Shown: one piece after another, positions 1-11,500 of the stretch | Position numbering within the stretch: the stretch's first letter is position 1 | Layout of the letters: each line of letters begins with the position of its first letter | Source of the DNA: Amanita rubescens | Taxonomy: Eukaryota > Basidiomycota > Agaricomycetes > Agaricales > Amanitaceae | Reading direction: 5' to 3' | DNA: 64,000 nucleotides | Assembly: GCA_015039365.1 (NCBI GenBank) | Contig: WION01000004.1 | Span: 1,302,001-1,366,000 of the forward strand | Notes under the pieces: model-generated | Told to the model about the DNA's origin: nothing | The model's input: only the letters and a program-made list of their open reading frames with translations | The model's database searches: none | Program-made: the position numbers and the translations under genes

Positions 1-283
1 TAAGTTATGCCATTGGCGTGGTAGAACAGCATTGGTTCCTGCTGAACATTATATCCCCATTTTTCTATCTCACCATTTCGCCGTCTTCGTCCACTGCCCT
101 GGTTTAAGATCTGTATCCAATCTTGTGAAGGATTAAGACTGAAATTGAGTCGATGAGTCGATTGTTTGGCTAAAGTGTGCAACCGATAAGATTCGGAGGT
201 TCTATTTTTGTCCGTACTTAAGCAGACCGAAATTGATAGGCTATGAATATCAATGCAATAGAATAAAACAGTTTCACGCTAAC

Positions 284-905
284 CTAGTCAGCAGCAGCAA
301 TCCACTCAGCCATTTCCTTCAATGATCGGCTTCTTTCCGGTTCGTGCCACTCGAAAGTATGGAATACGTGAACGGAGTCCGGTTCTTCAATGTATCTCAC
401 CTTTCCATCGCCTGACTTAACCCCATCACCTTCTCCCAGATCAAGAACCGTCCTTTTCCTCAGTGTCCTAACCTGATCCAAAAATGCTTCTGTGTCCCCT
501 ACACTGATGAATGTCCTCGGGAATCGACGGAAAGTGACGAATATCTGCAGGCTGGAGAGATGTATCTATTGGATTCGCTAGCCATGTGGTCCAAAGATAT
601 GCCTTTCTTGAGAAGTAACCTGAGATCCAAGTAGTCGGTGCTTAACTGGGTAAATGCGGACAATCCAACTGCATCACGGGAGTCGCTCGGATCGCACCAG
701 AAGCACGCGTGTACGCTCCTCCATGGAAGTGGTTTATAACTTTCTCGCCAGGAGCAGGCGGAGCAGTCAGTTGAATTTCCGAACCGGTTGGTGAGTCCAA
801 TAAGCCGGGAATTCGTACTGATGTTGACGGACGCAGTTGATTTATGTAAGTTCGCCGATGATGAGATCAGTACAGGGCTGGTCCAAACTCCGTTCACACC
901 AGGGC
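284..905 (-). pseudogene. Relic of an alpha/beta-hydrolase (esterase/lipase, Abhydrolase_3 type)
   Basis: Pieces of an alpha/beta-hydrolase can be read in order on the minus strand but not in one frame. Near 720 there is an oxyanion-hole box (HFHGGAYTRASG). Near 570 is NRYISPA, then FISVGDTEAFLDQVRTL near 500-470. A C-terminal block has the family signature around the catalytic His-like position (EEPDSVHVFHTF, WHEPERSRSL) and ends at a stop at 284. At least two one-base shifts lie between 570 and 515. More tellingly, only about 150 nt separate the HGGA box from NRYISPA, where intact family members need several hundred, so the nucleophile-elbow region (GDSAGG type) is missing. The frameshifts alone could be sequence errors; the internal deletion cannot. 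A functional gene is unlikely. The family call is from remembered consensus. Confidence 0.55.
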
Positions 906-921
906 CCTCGACAATAGCCAA

Positions 922-1495
922 TTCGGTAAACCCATGAGATTCATGAGGCTACTTGTTCTGATCAACGTTCTGTCTAGATGAAGGCCTAAGCAACAAACAT
1001 ATCGCGTTGCAAGGTCCACGACTGTCTAGGTCACCAACTCCTGCCAAAGATGAGTATCAACAAGACAAAAGTCTTATTCGCTAACATAGTAAATCCACCA
1101 TGGTATGCGCATCAAAAGAGTGGTGAACTCGTAAACGATGTATATGCGGCTATCCGCATGATGGAATTTTGGTTCACTGGGGATCATAAGGACGTTTATC
1201 GCTGAATTTTCATCCCTGCACATTCATGGCTAATTTGCACCTGCCATCAACATTATTTGATATTTCATGGAATTAGTTTGATCGTGATACATATCTAGAA
1301 ACGTGGAAGTTCAAAGTGGTAAGAATTCTATGTGCAATGGCGGTATCTTGTTCGGACCATCTCTACTCTGAGCATGTCGGTTCCGGCTTTGCTTCATCGC
1401 ATGCAAGACATCTTCATGATCATCTTCAACGGTCCTCACGTAGAGCCATTCCAGGCGCGGACCAAGTTCGCCTGTCACCAACTCAGTTCGATGTA
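922..1495. other. Intergenic, nothing recognised
   Basis: Between the hydrolase relic and the F-box-like gene. I see only short open frames that shadow the neighbouring gene or have no recognisable motif, and no repeat or RNA gene. Confidence 0.5.
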
Positions 1496-2527
1496 TCAAA
1501 TCCGAGTTGTGACAGTGGGATCTAGTGTGATTTCGTTCAAGGAAGGCATAGTCCTCAGTATAGTGCCCAGGTCGATAGGGTCATCTGCACGATCAATGCG
1601 AAGGGTTTCCATATGGGGCATACCGCTGGAACGTTGAGTCAGCTGGACAAAGAGTGATACGTCGCAGCGTAGGTAGACATCTTCGCCATAGGGTGAATAA
1701 AGTGAAAGCGAAACTAAGCTGGGAAGAACCAATGGGCGGATAAAAGGCTCCACATCTTCCCCGTCGTAAAAAGTTATGGCGAGAGCTCGTAAATTCGGAA
1801 GAAGTACATGTTCTTTGGGCGAAGAAATGGGCCATGCTAACGTCCAATCTTCGTCCGATACCAAATGACACGTTTCGAGCGTTGCGGAACAGTGCCGCAT
1901 AATTGCGAAAGCGCAACCAGCGTCGACCCTTGTACTCATGTGCAAATGCCGAAGTTTGCTCCACGAGTCAGCGTGCACCAAGAACTGAGGGTCGATTATC
2001 TGGTAGACCTTCAATTTCAATGACGTCAGTTCCGACAGCTGAGCATCAGCTGGGAACAAGACAAAGGGAAGGAACCGGCTTTTTTGGCACTTGTACAGTG
2101 CCAGTTCTTGCAAGCCAGATGTCCATTGCGGTTGTACGAACAACAGCGTAGCAAGCGCGTCCACTTCTTCCATATGAAGGGAAAGAATCAGCCGTCTATA
2201 TCGATACGGAGCGAGTAGATCGAAAACGAGATTTGGAATGACAGGCCTCTTTCGAGTGAAAAGTGTAAGAGATCTTGGCATTTGTCGAGCGCGGTCGAGC
2301 AAAACTTGAACATCTTGAAGCGCATCAATACGCAGACGACGAGTTAGCACCAAGTTCCTCCACAGCCCCGGCATGTCCAGCACGATCTGACGCCATCTCG
2401 AGCACACGACGGCGAGGATGAGGGGAACTTTTTGCGCTCTCTGAGCAGTCGGAAAATATATGACACCGTCTCCGATCAGCTCAAATACGGTACGCCATAT
2501 ATCTTCTGGCAGTTTCTCAAGGCAGTC
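1496..2527 (-). CDS. F-box-like / leucine-rich-repeat protein (5' exon unresolved)
   Basis: The long 3' exon begins after a TTTTAG acceptor at 2528 and reads DCLEKLPEDIWRTVFELIG, followed about 20 residues later by AVVCSRWRQIVLDMPGLWRN. This is the usual fungal F-box-like opening: LP-x-E/D-I/L, then VC-x-x-W and P-x-L-W. The remaining roughly 300 residues are irregular leucine-rich segments such as LPNLRALAITF and LPSLVSLSLYS, and end at a stop at 1496. Such proteins are thought to act as substrate adaptors of SCF ubiquitin ligases; the substrate cannot be told from sequence. The start codon lies in an upstream exon. A short candidate (MPFSSPKDCNGK, about 2665-2700) precedes a GTAATT donor, but I cannot confirm it. 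Agaricomycetes carry very large families of these proteins, so no specific orthology is claimed. Confidence 0.7.
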   Translation of the reverse strand, partial: DCLEKLPEDIWRTVFELIGDGVIYFPTAQRAQKVPLILAVVCSRWRQIVLDMPGLWRNLVLTRRLRIDALQDVQVLLDRARQMPRSLTLFTRKRPVIPNLVFDLLAPYRYRRLILSLHMEEVDALATLLFVQPQWTSGLQELALYKCQKSRFLPFVLFPADAQLSELTSLKLKVYQIIDPQFLVHADSWSKLRHLHMSTRVDAGCAFAIMRHCSATLETCHLVSDEDWTLAWPISSPKEHVLLPNLRALAITFYDGEDVEPFIRPLVLPSLVSLSLYSPYGEDVYLRCDVSLFVQLTQRSSGMPHMETLRIDRADDPIDLGTILRTMPSLNEITLDPTVTTRI

Positions 2528-2700
2528 CTAAAAGCGAGGCGTCAATTCTTGTGTCCTGTGGATCGTTATTTGTTTTCCATACCTGTGGCATAATGTTACT
2601 TTTGCGGCGGTATTCACCTGACAGTGGTCATTGGTGCACTATGATAACATTTGGCAACAATTACCTTCCCGTTGCAGTCCTTCGGGGAGCTGAAGGGCAT

Positions 2701-3091
2701 AGAATTACATCACAGGGAACTATTTGTCACTATTTGTTAGAACCCGTATACAATTCAACATTTCGGATCGTACAAACACACTGTCTATTAGTAAAGACAT
2801 AATGATACGACCGGTCCACTATGCTATGGAGATACTATACAGGAGAGATAAGAGCTGCAGATAAGCATCAGGATTGTGACACATTCAAAGCGCCTAGGCG
2901 AAATATGCAGGTGAATTTAGATGGTTGGAAGAAAATAGAAAAACAGGAACTATGCGGAGATACCATGATCTGCGTATGAAGATTATACACACCGCCCGGT
3001 GTATGACGAAACAACAATCCGTGATGTGCACTTGCAACTCGAGCGCATTTTTGACATTTGCTTTTTGACAGATCGGATAACAGATGGATAT
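2701..3091. other. Intergenic, nothing recognised
   Basis: Between the F-box-like gene and the 3' end of the multi-KH gene. No coding exon, repeat or RNA gene is apparent. Confidence 0.5.
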
Positions 3092-6000
3092 TCACAAGCC
3101 CAAGTTGGAGATGACTCGGGATACCTCGTCGATGTCCCCCACGTCAGCCGCACTGCCGAGTTGTGCCGAAGAACCGACGACGGCTGTTCTTGACGACATT
3201 GTAGGATCATAAACACTGGGAAACGATACCGACGTTGGGCTGGAGTTTCCGCCGGTGTCGCCGGTGGATGTTGTAGGCGATTCTGGTGGGAGCATGGATG
3301 AAGATGAATCGCCTGTAAGCCGCGAGAACGATTTGGTAAGGTCGAGCGACTGGGCTCGGTTCGTTAGAGATCGCGGCTTCCCAATTTGTTCCTTTAGTTT
3401 CGCCTCCAACAGTGAATCTGAACCTCGTTTTAGAGCGTCGTCAGTATGCTTCGTGCGGCTAGGAATTCCAGAACCCTGTATACAGTCAAAACTTGGACGC
3501 CGAGAAGTTACGCTAAATACATACGATAGGAGCCAGTGGAGTCCAATAGTCCGATATGGCACCGGCCATATAGCTGGAATCTGCACTGTCATCGAGGTTG
3601 TAGACGTAGGCCGGTGAGTTGAAAAGAGCTTTGACATCTGGAGATGAATTGGCGAGTCGGAGCCTCCGATCCCCGACAACTTCCGAGCGACCCAAATCCA
3701 TAGATTCTGCGTAGAGCGAACATGAGAAATATCCCTTTGGCATAGTTGAGAACACTTACCATGTCCACGGGTCTTGGCAGTCGAAAGTACCTTGCTATCA
3801 AAGTGAGGGAACGCTTCGGCAAACGAATCACCTCTTTTGTGAGAGTGAGAGGTGGGTGATGGATACACGTGTACGTTATGGTTGAGAAGAAATTGTTCAA
3901 GCATTTCCCTTGCCGTGATGAGGAAGTCGCTATTACTTCGTTGGCAACGGAACTTGAACGAGTATTCCGCCGGCATCTCGGGCGTTGAAGACGACGCGGC
4001 TCCATTTGAAGCACCAAGCACCTTAAAATTGGGCGTTATGGAGACTTGAAGCTCGCGTTTAACCCGCTCCACAAGGTTTGTGAATTCGGGCGATGCACAG
4101 AGGCGCGGCAGATCAGAGTTGGGAGGGACTGCCATATCCGCTTCGAAAGGGACATGATCCTAGTAGCCCAGTGAGTTGTAAGAAATAACTAGTAGACGCA
4201 AAGCAACTTACCAACAACATCGAGGCGGCAATCTGCACCTGGCTTTCCGGACCAAAAATAGTCACAACGTCGGACGCCGTTTCTTTATCTGGGAAGCGGA
4301 CCCTGGAATTTGTCTTTGACTCGATATCGTGGATGAATATGCTTTTCTCTCCCAACAGCGTGCGATGATATCGGCGAGGTATTAATACAGTTTCGTTAAT
4401 GTAGTCCTTATCCTGCAAACGAACGTTTAGAGACGATTCAATAACCAATGGAAGGGGCTTACCTTTGGATTAACCAACTCCATAACGGATTGTTTGAGGT
4501 TATCTAGATTTATAGCATTCTTGGCCGGCGTGCGTGCGACGACGTTGTCGTCATTGTCGTTGTAACCGCCTAGCGCTGCAAACTCTTCCGCATTGGAGAA
4601 CTTGACATATACACCATACTTTTTCATGATGCGCTGGATGCTTCGGCCCCCAACGCCGATGATACGCTTATGGTACGTCTCTGGAACATGGAACGAAATC
4701 TCCGCAGGCAATTCTTCCTGCAAGAGCGTGAGACCCTGTAGAACCGAGCTATCAGGGCCAGAAATGTCGATAAGGAAGTTGTGGTCGTTGAATGTTTCGA
4801 ATTTAATCTTGACGTTTGTGGTTTGCATAATCTTATTGATTTTGCCATTCTTCTTGCCGCTAATAAATTCGCGGTGCTCATTCGAAAGCTCAATTTGGAA
4901 GCGGATCTCATGGTGGAATGCCTAAATGGTAAATTAGCCCTTCCGCAACCCATAGATCTAGATCGCTGTGCTCACTTTAATCATATCGAGATCCATGATC
5001 ATACCGACGGCGGCGCGGACTTCGTGCTCCAAACCATGCATTTCGAAGCACATACTCTTAAACACTACTTCAGCGCCGGTGGCGATGGATATTTGTTTCA
5101 AAAGGTTGGTGACAGCGCTAGGGTTCAAAGTTGCAGGCGGTAGTAGTGCATTGAACTGAACGGGGAGGAGCCAAAATGATCCTACATAATATTGGCATGC
5201 CTGAAAAGTGGAATGAGCGACGTGACAAGCGCAACGATGCGAATACTGACCAATGACATGATCGACCGTATTGTCCGTTGAACATTGACCCTATGATCCC
5301 CGAAGACGGTAATCAAACTAGTAGAGCTGCCTAGAGGAGGGAACTGGATGAATGTGGCGTTGTCATTCATGATTTGCTTTAGATCGTCCCCACGGTCAGT
5401 CACCATCCAATCAAGCTTGCGAGGTAGTATGGCGGTGTCTCGTGACATCACAGTTTTACTCTTGATAGGTGTCAGAAAAAGTTTACGCCGCCACATATGA
5501 CTAGCATACCTTATTGACAGAGACTGAAAAGAGCATGTCCCTCGCTCTCTGAACGCCAAAGAATTCGCCCGTTATCCAGATCGTATTCCTCGAATTTGCA
5601 CCAGCTGAAGTGATAGAGCTCGACACTTCAGGACCCATTAGACCTTGTAGTGGAGAAGGATAATAAATATTTGTCGCAGTCTCTTCTTGTATAGTCTGTA
5701 ACATTGAACGTTTCCTTCCAGCGATTATTGCGTGTAGTTTGTGATCAATTTCGCAACGCTCCGCATGAAGACCGCTCTGCAGAACAAGTCAGAATAGGGT
5801 GGAGGTAGGCAAATGAGAAAATGACTCACCAGCTCGTCCAACATGACGAGTAACCGAACACGAGCCAGATCGACAGAGTCCTCCGTCCCAGTAACCACCA
5901 GTTCGCAAACACGCTCGGTCTCAAGGCCGGACCATCCTGCACTGCTGCTAATACCATCCGGAGGAGTCCGGTTGGAAAGAGCAAGTGGACTGTTGACGAC

Positions 6001-6535
6001 TGCAATATGTGCCAGAGTCTGGGAAGCAATATCGTCAAGCCGACGGCGGATTTCGGGCTTGAGCGACGGCTTTGAGGACGGGAAATCGAGGATCTCGGAG
6101 CGTGCAACTTTGATAGCGGCGCGATGCTAGAATACGTCAGCGGGAGTGGTAAGATTGAGAAAAGAGAAGACGAACCTGGATGGGACATTCCTTGAGAACC
6201 ATGCCGCGAGTGGCCATGACTTGCTGGTACGCCCCATTGATGTAAAAATTCCAAGCCCTGGCATGGTCTGCGAGGAGGTAGGAGACGTGGCAGCCATGTA
6301 AGGACATGGCCATCATGGCAATTTTTTGGATGGCATCTGCGTCGGTGGAGAGAGCGACATCGGTTAAAGTGGAAGATGGCGGTGGAAGGTGATGGTGGTG
6401 GTGAGATGGTGAGGAAAAAGGATCAGAAACGGAAGGTCTGAGGTCTGCGGACTGGTAGTCGAGGGAGGAAGCTGGAGAACGAATGTGACGCGACTTGCGT
6501 GGATACGTAAAAGATGTTGAGTAGACATCCATCAT
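3092..6535 (-). CDS. Multi-KH-domain RNA-binding protein (Khd4/Bicaudal-C/vigilin-like)
   Basis: About ten exons encode roughly 1,000 residues. KH-type nucleic-acid-binding blocks follow one another: HAIIAGRKRSMLQTIQEET (about 5720), KLDWMVTDRGDDLKQIM (about 5410), EFISGKKNGKINKIMQ (about 4840), GVGGRSIQRIMKKYGVYVKF (about 4640; classic GxxG) and RTLLGEKSIFIHDI (about 4350). Only the GVGG copy has a fully canonical GxxG; the others are degenerate, as is common in vigilin/Bicaudal-C proteins. The N-terminus has a His-rich stretch (HHHHH). The C-terminus is Ser/Thr/Pro-rich and disordered. I chose the ATG at 6535; an in-frame ATG lies upstream at 6586. The architecture resembles basidiomycete Khd4, a tandem-KH regulator of hyphal growth in Ustilago, but orthology is an inference. 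It probably binds mRNA in the cytoplasm. Confidence 0.88.
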
Positions 6536-6707
6536 GATTGAAAGAGAGAAGATGAGGGTATTGGAAGGCCAAGTGGGTATTGACACAAAGTGGTATCAAT
6601 TACAAAGAGCCTCGATGAGCGAGAAGAGAAGAAAAAGGATGGTTCAAGACGGAGAAATCTATATGAGAGCCAGTGTCTCAGACCAAGTCAAATATGAGAC
6701 TCCTTTT

Positions 6708-8248
6708 CTATTCGATCGTTAAGTCAAATAATTTGTAATAACACGATGTCCCAACCCGCGAATAATGCTCGTATGGATTTCCACCGTTCAACTTGCCTCC
6801 GCATCGGTAGCAAAAGTGAGTTCCGCACTGCCTACACGTCATATGGTTGCACCCTTCCGATTTTTCAACAGCAACTTCACATCGCGGGCATTTTGTTGTG
6901 TGCGTCTTGATGAATTCCATGTTCATCTTCTCAGCCTTATGCTTCCGCACTACCCTCTTCACGTTCGCTCGTCCATACCGCCGCTCCAGTTTACCCCGCG
7001 CCGCTGATCCTTCTGCCGTTGCCAGATAATCCAATGCTAGCTTTTCCGAATACTCGATGGCGCATCCCGTATGTGGTCCATGCCTACCCGTCACGTATGA
7101 CTCTACGATCGTGAGATACTCTCTACTCACCATAACCGCTGACACAGTCCACAGAATGTATAGCCGCACTTCTCACACTGCCTAAATCTTGCCCACATGT
7201 CATCGTCCTCATCGTTACTCCCGGCCCCGGCGCTCGGTTTCGGCACCGCGGACTGGCAAAAGGGCATGGGACAATCGCACAACAGTCGGGTCTGGACATT
7301 GTTATCAGACCACACATGCGCATCTCGCAACAGGCTCACCATTTTCGTACATCCGTTCTTCCCGCAGCCATTTCAATCGCCTGACTTCCTCCTCGGTTAC
7401 CACGCGCGCTACCTCGTCTAGTCCCGCTTCTCTTCCTTCCTTTACGCATCCCGGGTCGGCGCATCCTACCTTCCCTACCTCTCCCTCTGCTATACATAGT
7501 TTCCAGTAATCTGCCAAACATGTCCTGCAAAATGTATGACTACATGATAGCTGCAAGCACTTCGATCCCTTGTATGGCATGAAACAAATAGAGCATAGAT
7601 AAGAAGACTTGTCGAATTGCGCTGATCTGGCCAAACTTTCATATGATTTCAGCGATGCCATAAGTATCAGTGGAGCCGGATGCCAGAGTCTAGAAGGCTT
7701 ATGTACACCAATGCCCGATCAACGACTGGTGTCAGACGCACTGGATCATATCTCCTGCCGCCAATTCCAGGGTGGAAAGAAAGTCCCCCGTTCGCAGATA
7801 TTCTGCCCAATTATAGAGGACCCCTTCCCCCGATTTCCACATCTCGTTCAATGATTGGTATAGTTGAGCAGTATTAGGTAGCCAGAAATGCGTCACTCGG
7901 ACAGAGAGTAACTGCGGCGGCTCCAGGAGCGGGTACAAAGGCGGGAGCAGGATGCTCAAGAGTATAGGAGGTAATGTGGTCAAGCCAGTCTCTTGAAACT
8001 TGGCCTCGTCGCTCTTGTGGGCGAGTGTACCGTCTTGATGTATGTTCACTGTATATACCTTTTCCAATTCGATAGGTACTTCGAGATTCAGCAGTCCCCG
8101 AGCCGTCTCCCGTGTAACGCAGTCGGGAAATATTGACTTGTGTGCATCGTAAGAACTTGTCAAAGAATTATGTCAAACACACCTCTAAAACTTCACATTC
8201 TTCTCGCTGAAGCAACTTACACTTCTCTTCAGCTTCGGTGTTATTCAT
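6708..8248 (-). CDS. RWD/RBR E3 ubiquitin ligase (RNF14/Itt1 type)
   Basis: Five exons. The N-terminal RWD domain starts CEVLESIFPDCV once a 45-nt intron (about 8138-8182) is removed. RING1 is LCSICFMPYKGSKCLQLSC..HTFCRTCL, followed by an IBR segment (CQSAV, QCEKCGYTFCGLCQRLW) and WHGPHTGCA. RING2 is CPRCEVAVEKSEGCNHMTC..CGTHFCYRCGG, containing the cysteine expected to carry ubiquitin as a thioester. The order RWD-RING1-IBR-RING2 is that of human RNF14 and yeast Itt1, which modify stalled translation factors or collided ribosomes. The IBR start does not read cleanly: the family-like NDPTVV and the next CPMPFCQ are in different frames, joined by dropping one base near 7274. The start (8248) is set by the exon feeding the RWD domain. 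The gene is head-to-head with URB2. Confidence 0.94.
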
Positions 8249-8301
8249 GATCTCCGCTGCTTAGAGATCATGACAGTCTCTGGTTAGAGTCACTCCCGAC
8301 G

Positions 8302-8470
8302 TAGGGTTAGGGTTCGTCATGTTAGCACAACGACCATCACTTGTAGGCATTCACGACACGCTCGTAACATTGTTAGCTAGGGCGCCATTTGAGGTTTATC
8401 TTATCTGAGGAGTGTTAGGCACCCAACAACAACAGTTCGTGCTGCTGTATGACCCCTAGGGTAGGGTTAA
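8302..8470. promoter_or_regulatory. Telobox-like motifs in the RBR ligase/URB2 divergent promoter
   Basis: The 258-bp gap between the two start codons contains TAGGGTTAGGGTT at 8302-8314 and a second AGGGTTA-type copy at about 8463-8469. In fungi and plants TTAGGG-like boxes bind telobox/Tbf1-class factors and are common upstream of ribosome-biogenesis genes, which fits URB2 just downstream. The motifs are seen directly; the regulatory role is inferred. Confidence 0.5.
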
Positions 8471-8506
8471 GGTTTTCCGCGTTTCTTTTGCAGTCAATGC
8501 CGCGAG

Positions 8507-11500
8507 ATGAACGCCATCCAGTCGTCTCAGGATTTTGTCAAGGCACTCAAGTCTGCCACAGATCCTCCATTCCAAGAGGGTCCTTGCAAAGTTGAGATCG
8601 CAAGACAAGTATGGGACAATGCATCTTTTTACGTTCCCAGCAAAGCAGAGGTCATCACAGAATGGATTCTAACAAAATTCTTGAAGGACAAAGGCAAAGA
8701 TAGGTTCGTCCATGTCACTTCCGAGATGGGACTTGAGATGAATGTCGCGACAGAGAATCAAACCCTGTCCTTGACCTTCGATATTGGACGCTTCTAGCAG
8801 ACATTATATCCGTTCAAGACCGCGTCACCGATGCTAGACCGCTGAAGACGTGGCTAGGTGTCATTCTCGTTCGCGTCCCGATTGCACCTATCGTCTTTTC
8901 TTTTCTTGGTCTGTATATCCAAAATAACGACTTGTCAAAAACTGTCGCCGCGTGTCTGTCGACCATGTGGCCTCTAGCAGTGCAAAAAACAGCTACAGAG
9001 ACACTGTTGGAATGTTTTGGCGCTTTATTACCATTAATTAAGAAACTTGACAAGGACGAGGGTCTGGCCAGGATAGCGAGTCTGATAGTAAACTCGTACC
9101 GAAACTCGCTCTCTAATAATTCAAACAAGAAAAAAGTCAGTGGTTTTGTTTTCCGCGTCTAATTTTGATCTGACGTGGCTGCAGATTTGTAACCTGTTTT
9201 TGCAGCAGCATCTACTACTCTGGTTGGAACGTGTCGCATGTACCGCGGCCGGTCAGCAACTGCAAGACAGTCTATACAATGCCGGCGTCGAAACATTCCT
9301 CGGTCTTGATGTTCTTCGACAATCTCATGACTCAAAGTCAGGAAACACCATTCTGAGCGCTCTCCAGAATATAGCAGAGTCATCGAGGAATGTTGTCATA
9401 TCTGCGTTACCTCGCCTGTTTTCCTCGTTTCTTCAAGCCATCAAAAAATATCGTACAACTCTTTTCGGTCAAGGATCGAATCAACTCCCGGGCACAGGAA
9501 CAAATGAGCTCAACGCAGCTGGAATGTACTTCTTTATTAGATGTCAATCACTCTTAGGCGATGATCAATCTTCACTCGATGCTTGGATGACAAGGAATGC
9601 TCTATTGGACATCGTGAGAGAAAACAACCTGCTCAATCGGCCTCTACCAGACGTGGAGCTTGCGATTAATCAAATAGGCGACTTGGCTATTGAGGCACTA
9701 GGTCAGCTCCATCATCCCTTCTGTCATCCCCAGTTAATATTTGCGATGAAGGTCAACCCTCCGTCACTTTACCAGCCATAGACTGTCTTTCCACGATCGC
9801 ACGGATCGATTATGATCTTGTCTTACCCTCCCTACCCCGCATCTTACCCCAATTACTTCAAGTGGGTGATCATTTGATTATCACCATTGTCCATACTCTG
9901 ACCTCTGACCAAAAGAATGACGGGGATTGTTCCACCTCGTCGGCCACGTCGTCATTCCTTGGATTCCTCGATCTCATTCTAGACTTCCACACCAAAACAC
10001 GAACCATCCACACCCTCGTCTCGAATTTATTGGATATTGCATGCTCTCCAAAGCATATTGCTTCCGCGGGCGGTGACGATCCTAGTCAAATATACCAATC
10101 GAGGTCTGGATGTGTCTTATTCCGGCCTGCTTACCTCAGTCGTCTTGCTCAAAAGGTGCAGACATTCGTCACCCCGACGCAGACTCTGCCCTTGGCCCAG
10201 ACCATTGCAGAGAGGCTGGAGAGTGCGCGGGAGGATTTGGAAAAGGCCTTTCGCCAGGAGCGAGATTCCGATGATGTGCACCCTGATGTTCTGGCCGTTA
10301 GGCTGTCACTCTTGACTACGATCGCGTCTGTCGTGTTGTCTTCGCTTCCAATCCGGTCTCTACCCACTGATGAACGTGCATCGCTTGTCACGGTGGTGGA
10401 CCCGCTTCGATCCAGTGTCGTCTCCAAAGTTATTAGTAAACTAAGCAAAAAGTTACGCGGTACCGAAAGCCACGAAGCATGGGGATGGCAGATCTGCGCC
10501 GCTGCAGTGTTGAGGATGGGATATGTCCTAGACATATCGAGGAATCTTCGATTACCTCAGCCATCTGAGTGCGATGTTAAGCTTCTAAAGAAGCTAACGG
10601 ATTTAACGGAAAATGTGAATGTTTTGCCTGAATTTAGCCTTGAAGTGGTGAGCATCTTCGTTCCTCGACATGTTGAGTCGATGTATTCACAAGACATAAG
10701 TTTCGCTATCTCTTTAGCAAGGCTGCTGTTCGAGGTCCGGCTGAGACACAAGCGACTATTGAACAGGCGCTGGCGTATCTCGAGCGGAGGCTGTCACCCA
10801 AGAAGAGTAGGTGGTCTGGGTATCACCACCAGCTGACAAGCGACAAGGCAGGGACGGGCGAATAGTGCCTTGGCGCTATTGCATATGCTAGTTGAACGAT
10901 GGATACCCATATTGGAGTGAGTAAATCCGCCTTGGAGAAAAAACTGAGCATCTGACGTTGAATTGCAGCTCGCATGCCACCAGTGAACAATTGGGACGAT
11001 TCATAGAATTGTTGATGACTATCCCCCTTGGCAATGTTTCGCCGCCAGAGAGCACAGAATTACGCCCACAAGATGTGCTTTTGATGGTTCTGCGTTCCGC
11101 TCAATTCTGGGAGCTCAGGAATATCCGATGTCAGTGTAGTCCATGCAAATCCATCAGTAGCCATTGCTGATATTTTTTTAGCTGTTTTCTTAACGTTCCT
11201 AACCAGTTCGACGACAATTTTTGATAAGTTGTCCGACGTACAGGACTTACAGCACGTTATAAAGGCTGCATCTATCTACCAGCTGTTGTTGTACGTCCCT
11301 ATGGAGTACTTGACAAAACTCGGTCGGGCAGAATTGGTCAAAAGAGCGTTGAACGCGGATGCATTCTTAAACTCTACAGCGCGTGAAGCTGATGGGGACA
11401 CTGGACAGCTGTTGATCGTGCTGAGGATCTTCTTAAAGAGAGTGTTCACATATACGGGACATGTGGAGTCTTCTGTAAGTGTATTTGCCTTTTGACCGTC

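Noticed and set aside
1..283. Possible 3' end of another gene at the window start
   Set aside because: I could not read a conserved frame on either strand.
3255..3617. Plus-strand open frame under the KH gene 3' end
   Set aside because: Mirror of a Ser/Thr-rich disordered exon; no support of its own.
8302..8314. Interstitial telomere as a sign of chromosome fusion
   Set aside because: Only two repeat units; too short for a fusion scar and better explained as a promoter telobox.
10643..10680. Possible mini-intron in URB2 at LEVV-SIFVP
   Set aside because: The GTGAGC could be a donor, but no acceptor gives a plausible length and frame; left as coding.
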